A stretch of 64,000 bases of DNA, from positions 20,822,501-20,886,500 of the forward strand of contig NW_024467106.1 in assembly GCF_017591425.1 (NCBI RefSeq). The letters are read 5' to 3'. The notes under the pieces were generated by a model. The model was not told the DNA's origin, did no database searches, and saw only the letters and a list, made by a program, of their open reading frames with translations. The translations under genes were made by a program, and so were the position numbers. Positions 34,396-43,501 of the stretch are shown here, one piece after another. Source of the stretch: Ochotona curzoniae (Eukaryota > Chordata > Mammalia > Lagomorpha > Ochotonidae). Every line of letters starts with the position of its first letter. Position 1 is the first letter of the stretch.

Positions 34396-35155
34396 TTTTG
34401 TAGTTTTGCTATTGTCTAATGTTGATTTGAGTCTGTCTATGAGTTACCAGTTATGATCCTGATAGGTTATACTTCCCGTCTTCCTCACACATTCTTGGGT
34501 GATGGTATTGAAGATTTCTCTGCATACCGCTCCTAAAACTGTTCACCTAAACTGTTGACATATGTCTTGTTACAGTTATTGAGTTAGACTACCCAAAAAA
34601 ACAGCCAGGTTCTGCAAAATCATGCTTCAACGCTATGAACTGCTAAATACTAAAATTGAAATAGACATGAGACAGCTGAATAGTAATCTATAGCCATTTT
34701 AAGGTGTGTAGAACCCAGCTGTGTGTAAACTAATAATTGTAATGTCAATGTAGAAGTCATAGGATGTGGTTCAGAACTTGCACTCTTTTCTCTTTCTCTC
34801 TCTCTCTCTTAACATGCTGGTTATACAATACCATGTCAACTAATTCCATTACATTATAAATTGTTACTGATGTAATGTTGAGGTTTTTAATTGATTGGGA
34901 TGATACTCTGTTGGCTCTACCTTCAGACCAGAGATGGTCTCCCCATGAAACTGTTGAACTTATCTGGACAATAAGATGCTGGACTCTATGCTTTGTAGAT
35001 GCTTGCAAGGAAAGAATCTCAACTGAATTTGACCTGTGGTAATGCAGCAGGATGGAAGAATCCACCATGGGGGTGTGAGTGGGTTTGTGGAGGGGAAGGG
35101 GGAATCCCAGTGCCTGTAAGACTGTTTCGCATAGTGCAATGTAATAATTAAAAAA
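34396..35155 (+). mobile_element. 5'-truncated lagomorph L1 3' end with target-site duplication
   Basis: About 760 bp on the plus strand, bounded by AAAGGCATGGG on both sides (34385-34395 and 35156-35166, partly A-tail). It is L1 3' UTR: TCTGGACAATAAGATGCTGG (34973), then a G-rich stretch (35068-35102), then GGGGGAATCCCAGTGCCTGT, GCAATGTAATAATT and an A-run. The same words, reversed, occur in the minus-strand L1 at 38459-38700, which ties both to one L1 family. A CT tract lies at 34783-34810. Confidence 0.85.
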
Positions 35156-35166
35156 AAAGGCATGGG

Positions 35167-35709
35167 ATCAACAGTTTGGGAAGTAGCACAGCAAGAACTG
35201 TACCTATAATTGCTGTGATTATAAAACCTATGCTTTTATCTACTAAGCCATTGTGGATATAAGAAAAGTGTGGAAGAAAATTTGCTCTCTGGTTACAGGT
35301 TCCTACAGAAAAGTAAAAGTGGAGAATTAATACTAACATGCATCTGTTTGCTCCCTCTGAGAGCCTTTTAATTGTGTACTTTAGCAAGGATGTCTCTTCC
35401 AGAGTAGATGTGAAATAGTTGACATGATTCAAATGGCAGTCAGTGTTGTCCAGTATGGTATGAACTCTGTACTAAGGAGCACATGGAAGAATGCCAAATT
35501 TAGCCAAACTGCTCCCTAGAAGTGGCATGGTACCTATGTACTATGCATTTGCCAACTTCTTTTTCCCTTTGCAAATCAGACGCCTAGTCTCACAGGAAAG
35601 TACTAAGGTTGTGAAGCAGTGTTAGGTTTGGGGATAGCATGAGCCATTCATTGAGAGAGCGAATGTGTGAGCAGAGGACTATGGGTCCCTGCTAATAGGA
35701 CTTGCTTGA
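35167..35709. other. Unassigned sequence
   Basis: Nothing recognised. Confidence 0.4.
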
Positions 35710-35729
35710 AACACACACACACACACACA
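35710..35729 (+). repeat. (AC)10 microsatellite
   Basis: Uninterrupted AC dinucleotides, a plausible polymorphic marker. Confidence 0.95.
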
Positions 35730-36114
35730 TTTTGTGTTTTTGGCAGTGTGGGGAATTATTGCTTGGCTCCACACAATGCATTCTGGAATTATTTGAATAT
35801 GCTCTGTGCGTGGTAAAGTTCAGATTTGGCTTTTGCTCTTCATATGAACAGGTGAAGCTTGGATTCTGCTTAGATAACAGATGGAGTGACCGTTTTCTAT
35901 TAGCTGAAGTCCAATGTGATGACAACTTAGTGGGAATAGCCTGACAAACAAGTATTGTCATGTAAGAATTGCCAGTTTATTGAGAGGCTCAATAAATAGC
36001 TTCTATTATGTAACTGAGAGAAAGCTGTACTAGGATGTCACCCACAAGGCCTCCAGATGTGATGCTCCAAATGTTATGTGTCCTTTATTGATTCTAAGTA
36101 AATTAGGTGCATCT
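35730..36114. other. Unassigned sequence
   Basis: An 80-codon open frame (35702-35944) starts inside the AC microsatellite and is not credible as a gene. Confidence 0.4.
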
Positions 36115-36232
36115 TAACATTCAGGCTCATCACTAGATGTTAGGCACTTTGGTAGAGATACAGCCAGACATGACACAGCTTCAATTTTAATTCTCAAGGC
36201 ATTTTCATTGTGACACAAGAATAATGAGTCAC
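36115..36232 (-). repeat. L2-like remnant
   Basis: ATGTTAGGCACTTTGGTAGA, GATACAGCCAGACATGACAC, AGCTTCAATTTTAATTCTCA and AGGCATTTTCATTGTGACAC follow the reversed L2 'gtgccaggcactgttctaggcgctggggatacagcagtgaacaa' region. Confidence 0.5.
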
Positions 36233-36249
36233 CTGGGAGTGTCATTTAT

Positions 36250-37044
36250 ATGTGCTCTAGAAACATTAATGAAATAATAGCTAATGCAACCTGGAATTGG
36301 GTAAGGGAAAACTGGAACCCCCAAAACAGATAAAAACCTTAAGCAAATTGGGCATAGAGGAATATTCTTTAACACAGTCAAGGCAACATAAGAAAAACCC
36401 ATGGCTATTATCATTGTTGAATGGGAAGCAGACAAGGATGCCCATTGTCATCATTGATATTAAATGTAGTCCTGGGAATTTTAGCCAGCGCCATTAGGTG
36501 AGGACAAGAAATCAAAGGGAGGATAAAATTTAGAAAGGATGACATCACATTATCTCTGCAGATGATCTGATTCTGTACAGAGGGAAACAAAGAAACCACG
36601 AAGAGACCATGGTCTCTAAGAAGTTACAGGCTATAAAAAGAAAAATTAATAGACTTCATATATACAAATAATTCTGAGGCTGAGGAATATCTGCTCCATT
36701 CACAGTTGCTACAAAAAGACTTAAATACCTTGTGGTAAGTTCAAAAGGATGTGAAAGATCTCTACAGCAAAATCACAAAACATTAAAGAAATGGAAGACA
36801 AAAAAGGAAAGATTGAATGTTCATGGATTGGAAGAATTGATGTAATCAATTTCCCATTCTAATGAGAGCAATTCAAAGATTTATTGTGATTTCAACTAAC
36901 TATGGTATCAACAGCATTCTTCTAAGATCTGGAAAAATATGATTGTAACATTTATATGGAAACACAAGAGACCTTGCCTTGAATAACTAAAGCAATCTTA
37001 AACAACAAAAACAAAGCCAGAGACATCACAATACCAGAGTTAGA
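36250..37044 (+). pseudogene. L1 ORF2 remnant, reverse-transcriptase C-terminal half
   Basis: Plus-strand L1 ORF2. AAGGCAACATAAGAAAAACC and GGGAAGCAGACAAGGATGCC (36422, the 'TGTRQGCPLSP' region) lead to GCAGATGATCTGATTCTGTA (36558), which encodes ADDLIL and so keeps both catalytic aspartates of the 'FADD' motif. Downstream come TTCACAGTTGCTACAAAAAG, AGCAAAATCACAAAACATTA and the 'LKFIW...' region ACATTTATATGGAAACACAA (36949). Indels and stops break the frame. Both ends are lost within ORF2, and the right end abuts a CSINE fragment. Confidence 0.88.
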
Positions 37045-37182
37045 GTATATTCTGCTTTCCCAGGGTGCTAGCAGGAAGGTGGATCAGAAGTATAACTGCC
37101 AGGACATGAATTGGTGACCATTTGGGATGGTAGCAGCACAGATGACAGCTTCATCCACTGTGCCATGTCAGCCCTGAGCCAC
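37045..37182 (-). repeat. CSINE fragment, head and proximal body
   Basis: CTGCTTTCCCAGGGTGCTAG, CAGGAAGGTGGATCAGAAGT, GGACATGAATTGGTGACCAT, ATTTGGGATGGTAGCAGCAC, ATCCACTGTGCCATGTCAGC: the right-hand (head) half of a reversed copy. The 3' half and tail are absent, so the junction with the L1 fragment is a secondary deletion and not a simple insertion. Confidence 0.85.
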
Positions 37183-37597
37183 TTTTCTTAATTGTAACAA
37201 GGGGTAACCCAATATCATGATGAAAAGCAAGAGATTTGTTATTATGCATTTAGATGTAGTCTTGAAATTTCAAATATCTGCAAAATATTCTATGTAATTA
37301 CATATAAAATGTCAGGTTTTATGTTTATCTCCTTTTTGATCATTGGTTAATTTACCTTCTAGATGGTGAGTTAAATATATATTGGGGCATAATGAAAGTA
37401 AATTACATATTTTATTTTTTTCTTGCACAGTTAGCATTCATTCACAAGGCATCAGTGGCTAGTATCTGCTGTAATTCTGTCCTTACAGAGGACACCACCC
37501 AGGAGCACAGGAGAGTGGTGCTTGTACTGTACTTTGCTCCCAGTTTGACTGCTTTGCTGAACTCCCAAAGTAAACAAATTTTCCTTCTTTATTTTTA
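37183..37597. other. Unassigned sequence
   Basis: AT-rich. Nothing recognised. Confidence 0.4.
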
Positions 37598-37905
37598 GGG
37601 TTTTTTTTTTTTTAATTTGAAAGGCAGATTTATGGAGTGAAAGATCCTCCATCTGCTGTTTCACTCCCCAAATAGCTGCAATGGCTAGAGCTGAGCAGAT
37701 CTGAAGCCAGGAGCTAAAAATTTCTTACGAGTTGCCCACGAGGGTGCACAGTTGCAAGGCCTTGAGCCATCCTCCTTTGCTTTCCCAGGCCACAAGCAGG
37801 GAGCTGGGCGGGAAGTAGAGCAGCTGGGACTTGAACCAATGCCCATATAGGATGCTGGCACTGAAAGGTTGAGGACTAGCTAATTGAACCATTGTGTCAA
37901 CTCCA
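37598..37905 (-). repeat. CSINE, near full length
   Basis: Reversed A-tail as a T-run (37600-37613) followed by AATTTGAAAGGCAGATTTAT, ATCTGCTGTTTCACTCCCCA, AATAGCTGCAATGGCTAGAG, GAAGCCAGGAGCTAAAAATT, TTGCCCACGAGGGTGCACAG, CCACAAGCAGGGAGCTGGGC and a head ending in ACCATTGTGTCAACTCC. The B box is mutated to GGTTCAAGTCC (minus strand, about 37832), still a fair pol III match. Confidence 0.92.
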
Positions 37906-38449
37906 ATTTATAAAAAGTTTTTTTTGTTTACCTGTGTGACATGAGAGAACTGAGGTCACAAGACTACCCTGTCTAGACTATTAAGCCATGAGAAATAGAT
38001 TCCTCTTGGTAAATATGGTCTCATAAGGGAAAAGTGTTAGATTTGAGAGATTTTTGAATTGTGATTCATATAATAAGAGATTTTAGGTTCCCAGAATTGA
38101 GAGAACATTTAGCACACTCATCTCAAAATATACATTCAACTAAAGGGCATATGATAGAATGCAAAGGGACACATTCATATCACATTTCTCTGTCCCATAC
38201 TCAGGATAGACATTGCTAATCAATCCCTATAACTATTTTCACCTGAGTCCACAAGTAGCCATAGAATCGTCTTCATTCTATATTTCATGTATCCTTTGCC
38301 ATTAATTAACTCTAAAGAGATATTAAATCTATTTGTCCTTTGCTGTCTTGGACATGTAGCATAATATATTATTTGCATTCAGAGATGCAAAACTGTGTCT
38401 TGTGGACCATTAAGCAGAGTTGTCCTGATTATAATATGAACACAAATTG
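37906..38449. other. Unassigned sequence
   Basis: No recognised repeat or gene between the CSINE and the L1 insertion point. Confidence 0.4.
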
Positions 38450-38458
38450 CCAAGGATT

Positions 38459-38985
38459 ATTTTTTTCTTTCTCTTTAAATTTTTAAAAATTTTACTTTCT
38501 ATTTTATGATGCAGTTCCATAGATCATGGGATTTTCCTTATCTCCTTCCCAATTCCCTCCCCCTCACAGTATAGTTCTTCATACACAATCATATGTCCGA
38601 TATTGTGGGCATGGACAATGGCAGAGAGTCCAGTGTCCTATTGTCTAGATATTGTAAGCAGTTTCATTGGGAGTCTATCTTTGACTGAAAGTAGAGATTT
38701 ATACTGCATTGTATCCTCAAATCTGAATATGTTAGTCTCCATTACACAGTTACTGTATATCCCCTTAAATGAAAAGCCACAAACATAATCAACAATAGGA
38801 AGATAAAAAAGAAATTAACAACACCATGAGTTGAATAACATGCTGCTGAATGACTAATGTGTTGCTAAAGAAATGAAAATCAAGAACCTCCTTGAAGAAT
38901 ATGATGCTACTGTACGATCTATGAGTCATTGAAGAGTTTAATCAGAAGAAAGTGTTTCAAAGAGATGAAACTAGCAAAAAAAAAA
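38459..38985 (-). other. L1 3' UTR
   Basis: On the minus strand it contains GACTCCCAATGAAACTGCTT, TATCTAGACAATAGGACACT, GAGGGGGAGGGAATTGGGAA and CTATGGAACTGCATCATAAA before the A-rich end. These correspond one to one to the plus-strand 3' UTR at 34930-35155. Confidence 0.85.
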
Positions 38986-39205
38986 ATCCATGAGATAGTT
39001 TCCATTAATTTTTGTTGGGGAGATATGTCTCTTGTAGGCAACAAGTAGATGGGTTTTGTTTTTTAATCCAATCTACTAATCTGATATTTGATTGAGTTTA
39101 AGCCATTTACATTCAAGGTGAATACAAGTAGGTGGTAATTTGGTTCTTTCATTTTAGCAATGGGTTGTTCATTGATTTAGTCTTCTGTTATTTTACTGGA
39201 ATGTT
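38986..39205 (-). pseudogene. L1 ORF2, first part only
   Basis: On the minus strand the text ACCTTGAATGTAAATGGCTT (39101-39120) encodes TLNVNGL, the conserved start of the ORF2 endonuclease domain. ATTGGATTAAAAAACAAAAC and TTGCCTACAAGAGACATATC then follow (the 'DWIKKQ...CLQETH' part). The frame stops making sense before 38986, where a T12/A11 run separates it from the 3' UTR. The rest of endonuclease, RT and C-terminus are absent. Confidence 0.85.
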
Positions 39206-39259
39206 CTTCGCATTTGCCTTTGGTTTTAGTAGGCACTATTCCTTTTCTCTGCCAAGAGA

Positions 39260-39732
39260 ACATCTTTAAGTATCATTGGTAGGGCAGGTTTAGAAGAGCC
39301 ATATTCTTTCAACTTTTCTTTACTGTGGAAGAATTTTATTTCATTTTCAAAGACAAATGAAAGTTTTGCTGGGTACGTTATCCTGTCTTGCTTTTAGAAT
39401 CTGGAATATGTCACTCCATTCCCTTTTTGCCTGTAGAGTTTCCTGTGAGAGGTCTCCTGTGAGTTTAATCGGCATTCGTTTATATAACAGTTGATTTTTA
39501 TTTTTTTCACATGCTCATTAAAGGATTTCTTAATCGAACATAAGGAAAAGAGCTTGATGATCATGTGTTGTGGTGAAGGTCACTTTTGGTCAACCCTGTT
39601 TGGGAGTTCTGTGCCCCTCCTGGATGTTGTTTCCCAATTTTTTTTTCTAAATTGAGATTTTCCCTTATTGTTTCATTAAATACATTATAAACCCAACTTC
39701 TCTTTCTGGACCTTCTTGGAGTCCCACAACTC
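39260..39732 (-). pseudogene. L1 ORF1, frameshifted C-terminal part
   Basis: After the stop at 39733 the ORF1 sequence can still be followed through shifted frames. There is a segment for the RNA-recognition fold ('GVPE...NF', near 39715-39640), then CAGGCAAAAAGGGAATGGAG on the minus strand (39423-39442), which encodes QAKREWS of the conserved 'LQARREW' motif, then CAGTAAAGAAAAGTTGAAAG ('DKQKLKEF' region). Several indels and stops, so not functional. Confidence 0.8.
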
Positions 39733-40134
39733 TTATATTTGATCTTTTAACAGTGTATTTCCATGCTTGAATACTTTTTTTTGGTCTGATCCAGCTCTGC
39801 TTCCAGCTTTTTTTCCCCCTGGTGACAGGAAATAATCTTCTAATTTTGAAATTCTTTCTTCTGCCTCCTTCATTCTATTTTGGAGACTCTCCACTGTACT
39901 TTTAATTTGCTCCACTGTATTCTTCATTTCTGATATGTCAGCTTTCATTTGATTCACTTCGTGTGTGACATATTCCTTGAATTCTTTGAATGCCTGCTTT
40001 ATATGCTTCTTGTTGTTGATAAGAAGTTTTATGACAAATGTTTTGAATTCTGTATGCCCCATTTTCTTGATGTCTTCCTCAGTTAAGTCTGAGGTTGGCA
40101 AAGGGTTTTTGTTCCTTTGCAGGGGAGTCTTCTG
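39733..40134 (-). pseudogene. L1 ORF1 N-terminal open segment with coiled coil
   Basis: An open frame of about 133 codons lies between a stop at 40135-40137 and the stop at 39733. No ATG begins it; the first codons encode QKTPLQRNK. It carries a short acidic motif (LTEEDIKKMG), then about 80 residues of heptad-patterned, K/E/I/L/V-rich sequence (IKQAFKEFKEYV, ADISEMKNTVEQIKSTVESL, NRMKEAEERISKLEDY). That is the ORF1 trimerisation coiled coil ending in the family-typical 'EAEERISxLED' motif. ORF1 proteins are usually 330-370 residues, so this is about one third. The RNA-binding and C-terminal domains lie downstream in broken frames. Confidence 0.9.
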
Positions 40135-41329
40135 TTATATTCATTGTGCCTCTGTCTCTTCTTTTGCTCTTGGTCATTGCACTTCTCGTTATCAGGTTCT
40201 TCTCCTTGGGGCAGGTTTCTAAGTTGTGTCACCTACAGGTCTACAGTTCGATTTTACTTATTGCAGTTGGCACATGGCTCTTTTTTTGCAGTCACTTGTA
40301 CCACTCCCTCCAGTGAGTTCCAGGTCTGGGTTCATATGTTAGATTTCCAGCTTGGTCTCCATAGTCCCAGCTCCTGCCTCACCAGTCTTCACTTCCTATG
40401 ATACCATGCTGAGGCTGCACCACGATCTGTACAACCTTTCTCCCACTTCCTTTTGGAACAGTTCCCAGGATTAGGGAGACACCAGGTTTCCTCTATAGCT
40501 AGGTTGTTGTTGTTGGTGGTGATCTTGCTGGAACCTGTTGGCCATTAGGTCTGAGTACCACACGGACCTATTTTGACACATACAATGCCATAGTCGGTAT
40601 TATTTTCCTGTGGAACCAGTGTAATACACTGAGCTCAGTGAGTTCTCACCGAGCTCAGCACATGTACAGCTCACTGTTGTCCCCTGCAATCTTACTTTTT
40701 TGCCACACTGTAAGAAATGGTGCCACTACTAGAGACCATTACTAGAGTTCTTGACCTGCTGACCATCAGATCTGAGGGCTACCTCAGACCTGTCTCGGGT
40801 GGAACCTGTGGGATGCCATGTTGTTGCAGGTCACTGAGCCAGAAATGAGTTCACTCGCAACTTCATGCATGCACATTCCTGCCCCATAGCCCTTGCCTCC
40901 TTAAACAAAATGGCACCTGATATGGCTATAGGAGGCAGACTAGGCTGTGAAATCCACCCTGTTCCCATACTGTCCATCTGGGATCTGTTCTATCTCTGCT
41001 CCTGGTCAAATCAAACAGACAAGCAGGATGGGCTTTTCTTTGTCTTGGTTCACCTCCCAAGCTCCTGGTAAACATTCCTTGCCACCTTGTTGCTTGTAGA
41101 GTTCTGGCTGCTCATGGAGTTCAGATTGCCATTCACTGAATGCCACTGGGATATCAGTCACTGCAACATCACACCGTTGTGTCTGCTGCTTTCCTGTGTC
41201 TGTCAGTCTCCAGGTTCCCCTCTGCTGTTCTGTCCTCTCCTATTTGCTGGAATGTGCCCTCTCTTCTTCAAACTGGCTAATATTTCTGTCTAAATATGTC
41301 TTTACCCTATTCTGCCATCTTGATTCTCC
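40135..41329 (-). promoter_or_regulatory. L1 5' UTR with internal promoter
   Basis: About 1.2 kb, more GC-rich than the flanks. L1 5' UTRs hold an internal pol II promoter. The visible hallmark is AAGATGGC (minus strand, 41314-41321), the YY1 site type near the first base that fixes the start point in human L1. A strong hairpin lies at 40629-40658. Decay elsewhere makes activity unlikely. Confidence 0.7.
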
Positions 41330-42335
41330 AAGGATTCTGATACAATGTGAGTCTGATTTAGTGGGTCTGTGATAAAGTTTGGATTTTACATGTGTAGTGC
41401 ACTGGCTGGTGGTGTTGATTCTGAAGATCCTTAGTCTACATATCTGAATAATAAGTGTCATTTTGGAACAACTCAGTGTAGGGCTTCTCAGAGAGCCTGC
41501 CAGTATAGAAAATATAGCCTCAGTATAAAATCAAAGATATTATAAGGAGCATAATTCTGAACATCACATTTATATCGACTCATTGAGTCACAGACTCAAC
41601 ACAATATATATCATGGTTCTGTTGATCCACAGCCATGTCTGAGGATTTTCAATTTTCCTTATTTGTCTTGCTTCATACTGATGTGGGGATATGACCACAA
41701 CAATATTCCATGATGAAGAAGTCCTAGAGAGCTACCCAGAGATCTAGCTGAAGGACTAATGTAGGACCATGGTGTGTAAGTTATTCTGTTGGGCTCTTTA
41801 GAGATAAAACATCTCTCTTCTGGGGGTGTAATCAGATTGTTCTCCGTAATTTACCTGTTGGCTATGCCAGATCATGGAGAACAAAGAGTGCCTGATACCT
41901 GCAATAGCACAGGAATGCCTGGTACTGGTTGGATGAGGGTCATTACACATGCAGTTTACAACAAACGTGTCATCCTCGTTCAGAGTTTAAAACCACTCTC
42001 CCATGTGCTATACACATTTTATGTTGTGTTGCAGAGTACTATTGTCTTCTCCATTTATGGGTAATTTGACAAAGGTCTCCCAATAGCAAAATCTGTGCCC
42101 ACTTCTGGAAATAAATAAACACACACAAAGATATAAATAATCTTGCACATATTTTTTTGTTTTTTATGGAGATTGATCTAGAGAGACAAAAAATTTTCTG
42201 ACACTTACATCAGTCATCAGAACACAGTGATACTTAGAGAAATCTAGTTTTCTTGATGCTTGTTTTAGTTCCTATATGCTGATGAACAGAGCATATTTTT
42301 CCATCTCTTTATTCCTTATCATAAAATGGTTGTTG
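41330..42335. other. Unassigned sequence
   Basis: Nothing recognised. GACTCATTGAGTC at about 41577-41589 is a 13-base perfect palindrome around a central T, too short to interpret. Confidence 0.4.
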
Positions 42336-42640
42336 GAGGAGTACACATTTGGACTAAGTGTTAAGACCCCAGTGTCCTTTATTAAAATGCCTGGGTTGAT
42401 TCCTGGCTCTGACTCTTCACTTTGGTTTCTGTCTGAGGATCTAGCAGGCAGCAGTGATCCCAAGTATAATTGGCCCAGTGGGAGACCTGGTTGGAATTCC
42501 TAGATCCTGGCTTTGGACTAGGAATCTGGAGAATGAATCAGTGAGTGAAAATTTTCTGTTCTCTAGGCCTTTCAAATGAATGAATGAACAAATGAACGAG
42601 TGAGTGAATGAGCAGACAAATAAATAAATGCCCGTAATGT
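42336..42640 (+). repeat. CSINE, old copy, plus strand, with (GAAT)n tail
   Basis: GTACACATTTGGACTAAGTG head; TGCCTGGGTTGATTCCTGGC carries the decayed B box; CAGTGATCCCAAGTATAATT; GGCTTTGGACTAGGAATCTG; then a tail expanded to GAATGAATGAACAAATGAAC and AATAAATAAATG (42585-42628). Confidence 0.8.
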
Positions 42641-43094
42641 TAAAGTAAATCCTTGCAAAGACAAAGACAACTTTAGAGAAGAAATGCCAAGTTTTAATTT
42701 TTTGTTGAACTTTCTACTCCCTTCTTCACCCTTGTTAGAGGCGTCTTTCTCAAACTTTACTTCCCCCACAACTGTGAAAAACTCGCATCCATCTCCATAA
42801 TTGTACAGTAGGTGTTTGCTTGAATATGATCTGTGTATTACATGTATGTAGTATCTCATATTTACACACAGTAACAGTTTTCATCTTCAATTAATTGATA
42901 CAAAAATCAGAAATTTGTAATAGGCCCAGTAACAAAGGTCTAAGGACAAGATGAACATTTGGGTCAGAATTTTCGGAGAAAAAAATGGACCTCCCTTGAA
43001 AAATTGACCTTCCGTCTGTACAGTCCCCGCTGTCTTCTATCCCTTTCTTTTTATGTCACTGTAATGCGGAGGACAGCACCTGGGCTGCAGGACC
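42641..43094. other. Unassigned sequence
   Basis: Nothing recognised. Confidence 0.4.
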
Positions 43095-43185
43095 CATTCA
43101 CTCCTTCACTAAACTATTGTGTGTTCTTTATGCTGTGCCAGGCTCTGTTCTAAGCAATAAAGAGCTGCAAATGACAGGTGGGAAT
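43095..43185 (-). repeat. L2-like remnant
   Basis: CATTCACTCCTTCACTAAAC, TTATGCTGTGCCAGGCTCTG and TTCTAAGCAATAAAGAGCTG match the reversed 'cattcattcattcaacaaat...gtgccaggcactgttctaggc' part of L2. Confidence 0.7.
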
Positions 43186-43460
43186 TTTATTTTATAAATT
43201 TTCCCTATTTTTAAATTGGAGAATAATCCAAAAACATCTAAGGTAGTACTAAATGTTTAAAAGTAAAGCTTGACAGGTGGCAGAGTGCTGGGGTGCTACT
43301 GTACATAAATTAATTTGGGAAGCTATCTCAGGTGGGAGAACAGCACTGAATGGATACATGTGGCTCTTGGGTAAGGCCCTGCCTTTTCAAAGGAAGGTAG
43401 TCATGAAGACCTGAGGGCAGCGATGTATCTGGCCTGTAAGAGGGACAGCACATGGGTAAG
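43186..43460. other. Unassigned sequence
   Basis: Nothing recognised between the L2 remnant and the compound microsatellite. Confidence 0.4.
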
Positions 43461-43501
43461 GAGAGAGAGAGAGAGAGAGAGAATGTGTGTGTGTGTGTGG
43501 T
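43461..43501 (+). repeat. Compound (GA)11(TG)7 microsatellite
   Basis: GA dinucleotides at 43461-43482, then A and TG dinucleotides to 43499. Likely length-variable. Confidence 0.95.

Larger units (their letters stand above)
38459..41329 (-). mobile_element. L1 insertion with intact 5' and 3' ends but ORF2 almost entirely missing
   Basis: The element reads right to left. It begins at 41329 as GGAGAATCAAGATGGCAGAA (minus strand), a typical L1 5' end with a YY1-type AAGATGGC. The 5' UTR (41329 to about 40135), the ORF1 remnant (40134 to about 39260), the first tens of codons of ORF2 (about 39200-38990) and then directly the 3' UTR with its A-rich end (38990-38459) follow. The flanks repeat CCAAGGATT (38450-38458 and 41328-41336; the two C may belong to the element), so at least 7 bp of target-site duplication is present. 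Total length is 2.87 kb, against 6-7 kb for a complete L1. The loss is internal: some 3 kb of ORF2. Confidence 0.88.

Noticed and set aside
41577..41589. Short perfect palindrome GACTCATTGAGTC
   Set aside because: At 13 bases it is expected by chance in a window of this size.
43186..43460. Possible CSINE beside the microsatellite
   Set aside because: The purine-rich run and a 'ggtgggagaac' string looked suggestive, but the expected body order and head are not there.
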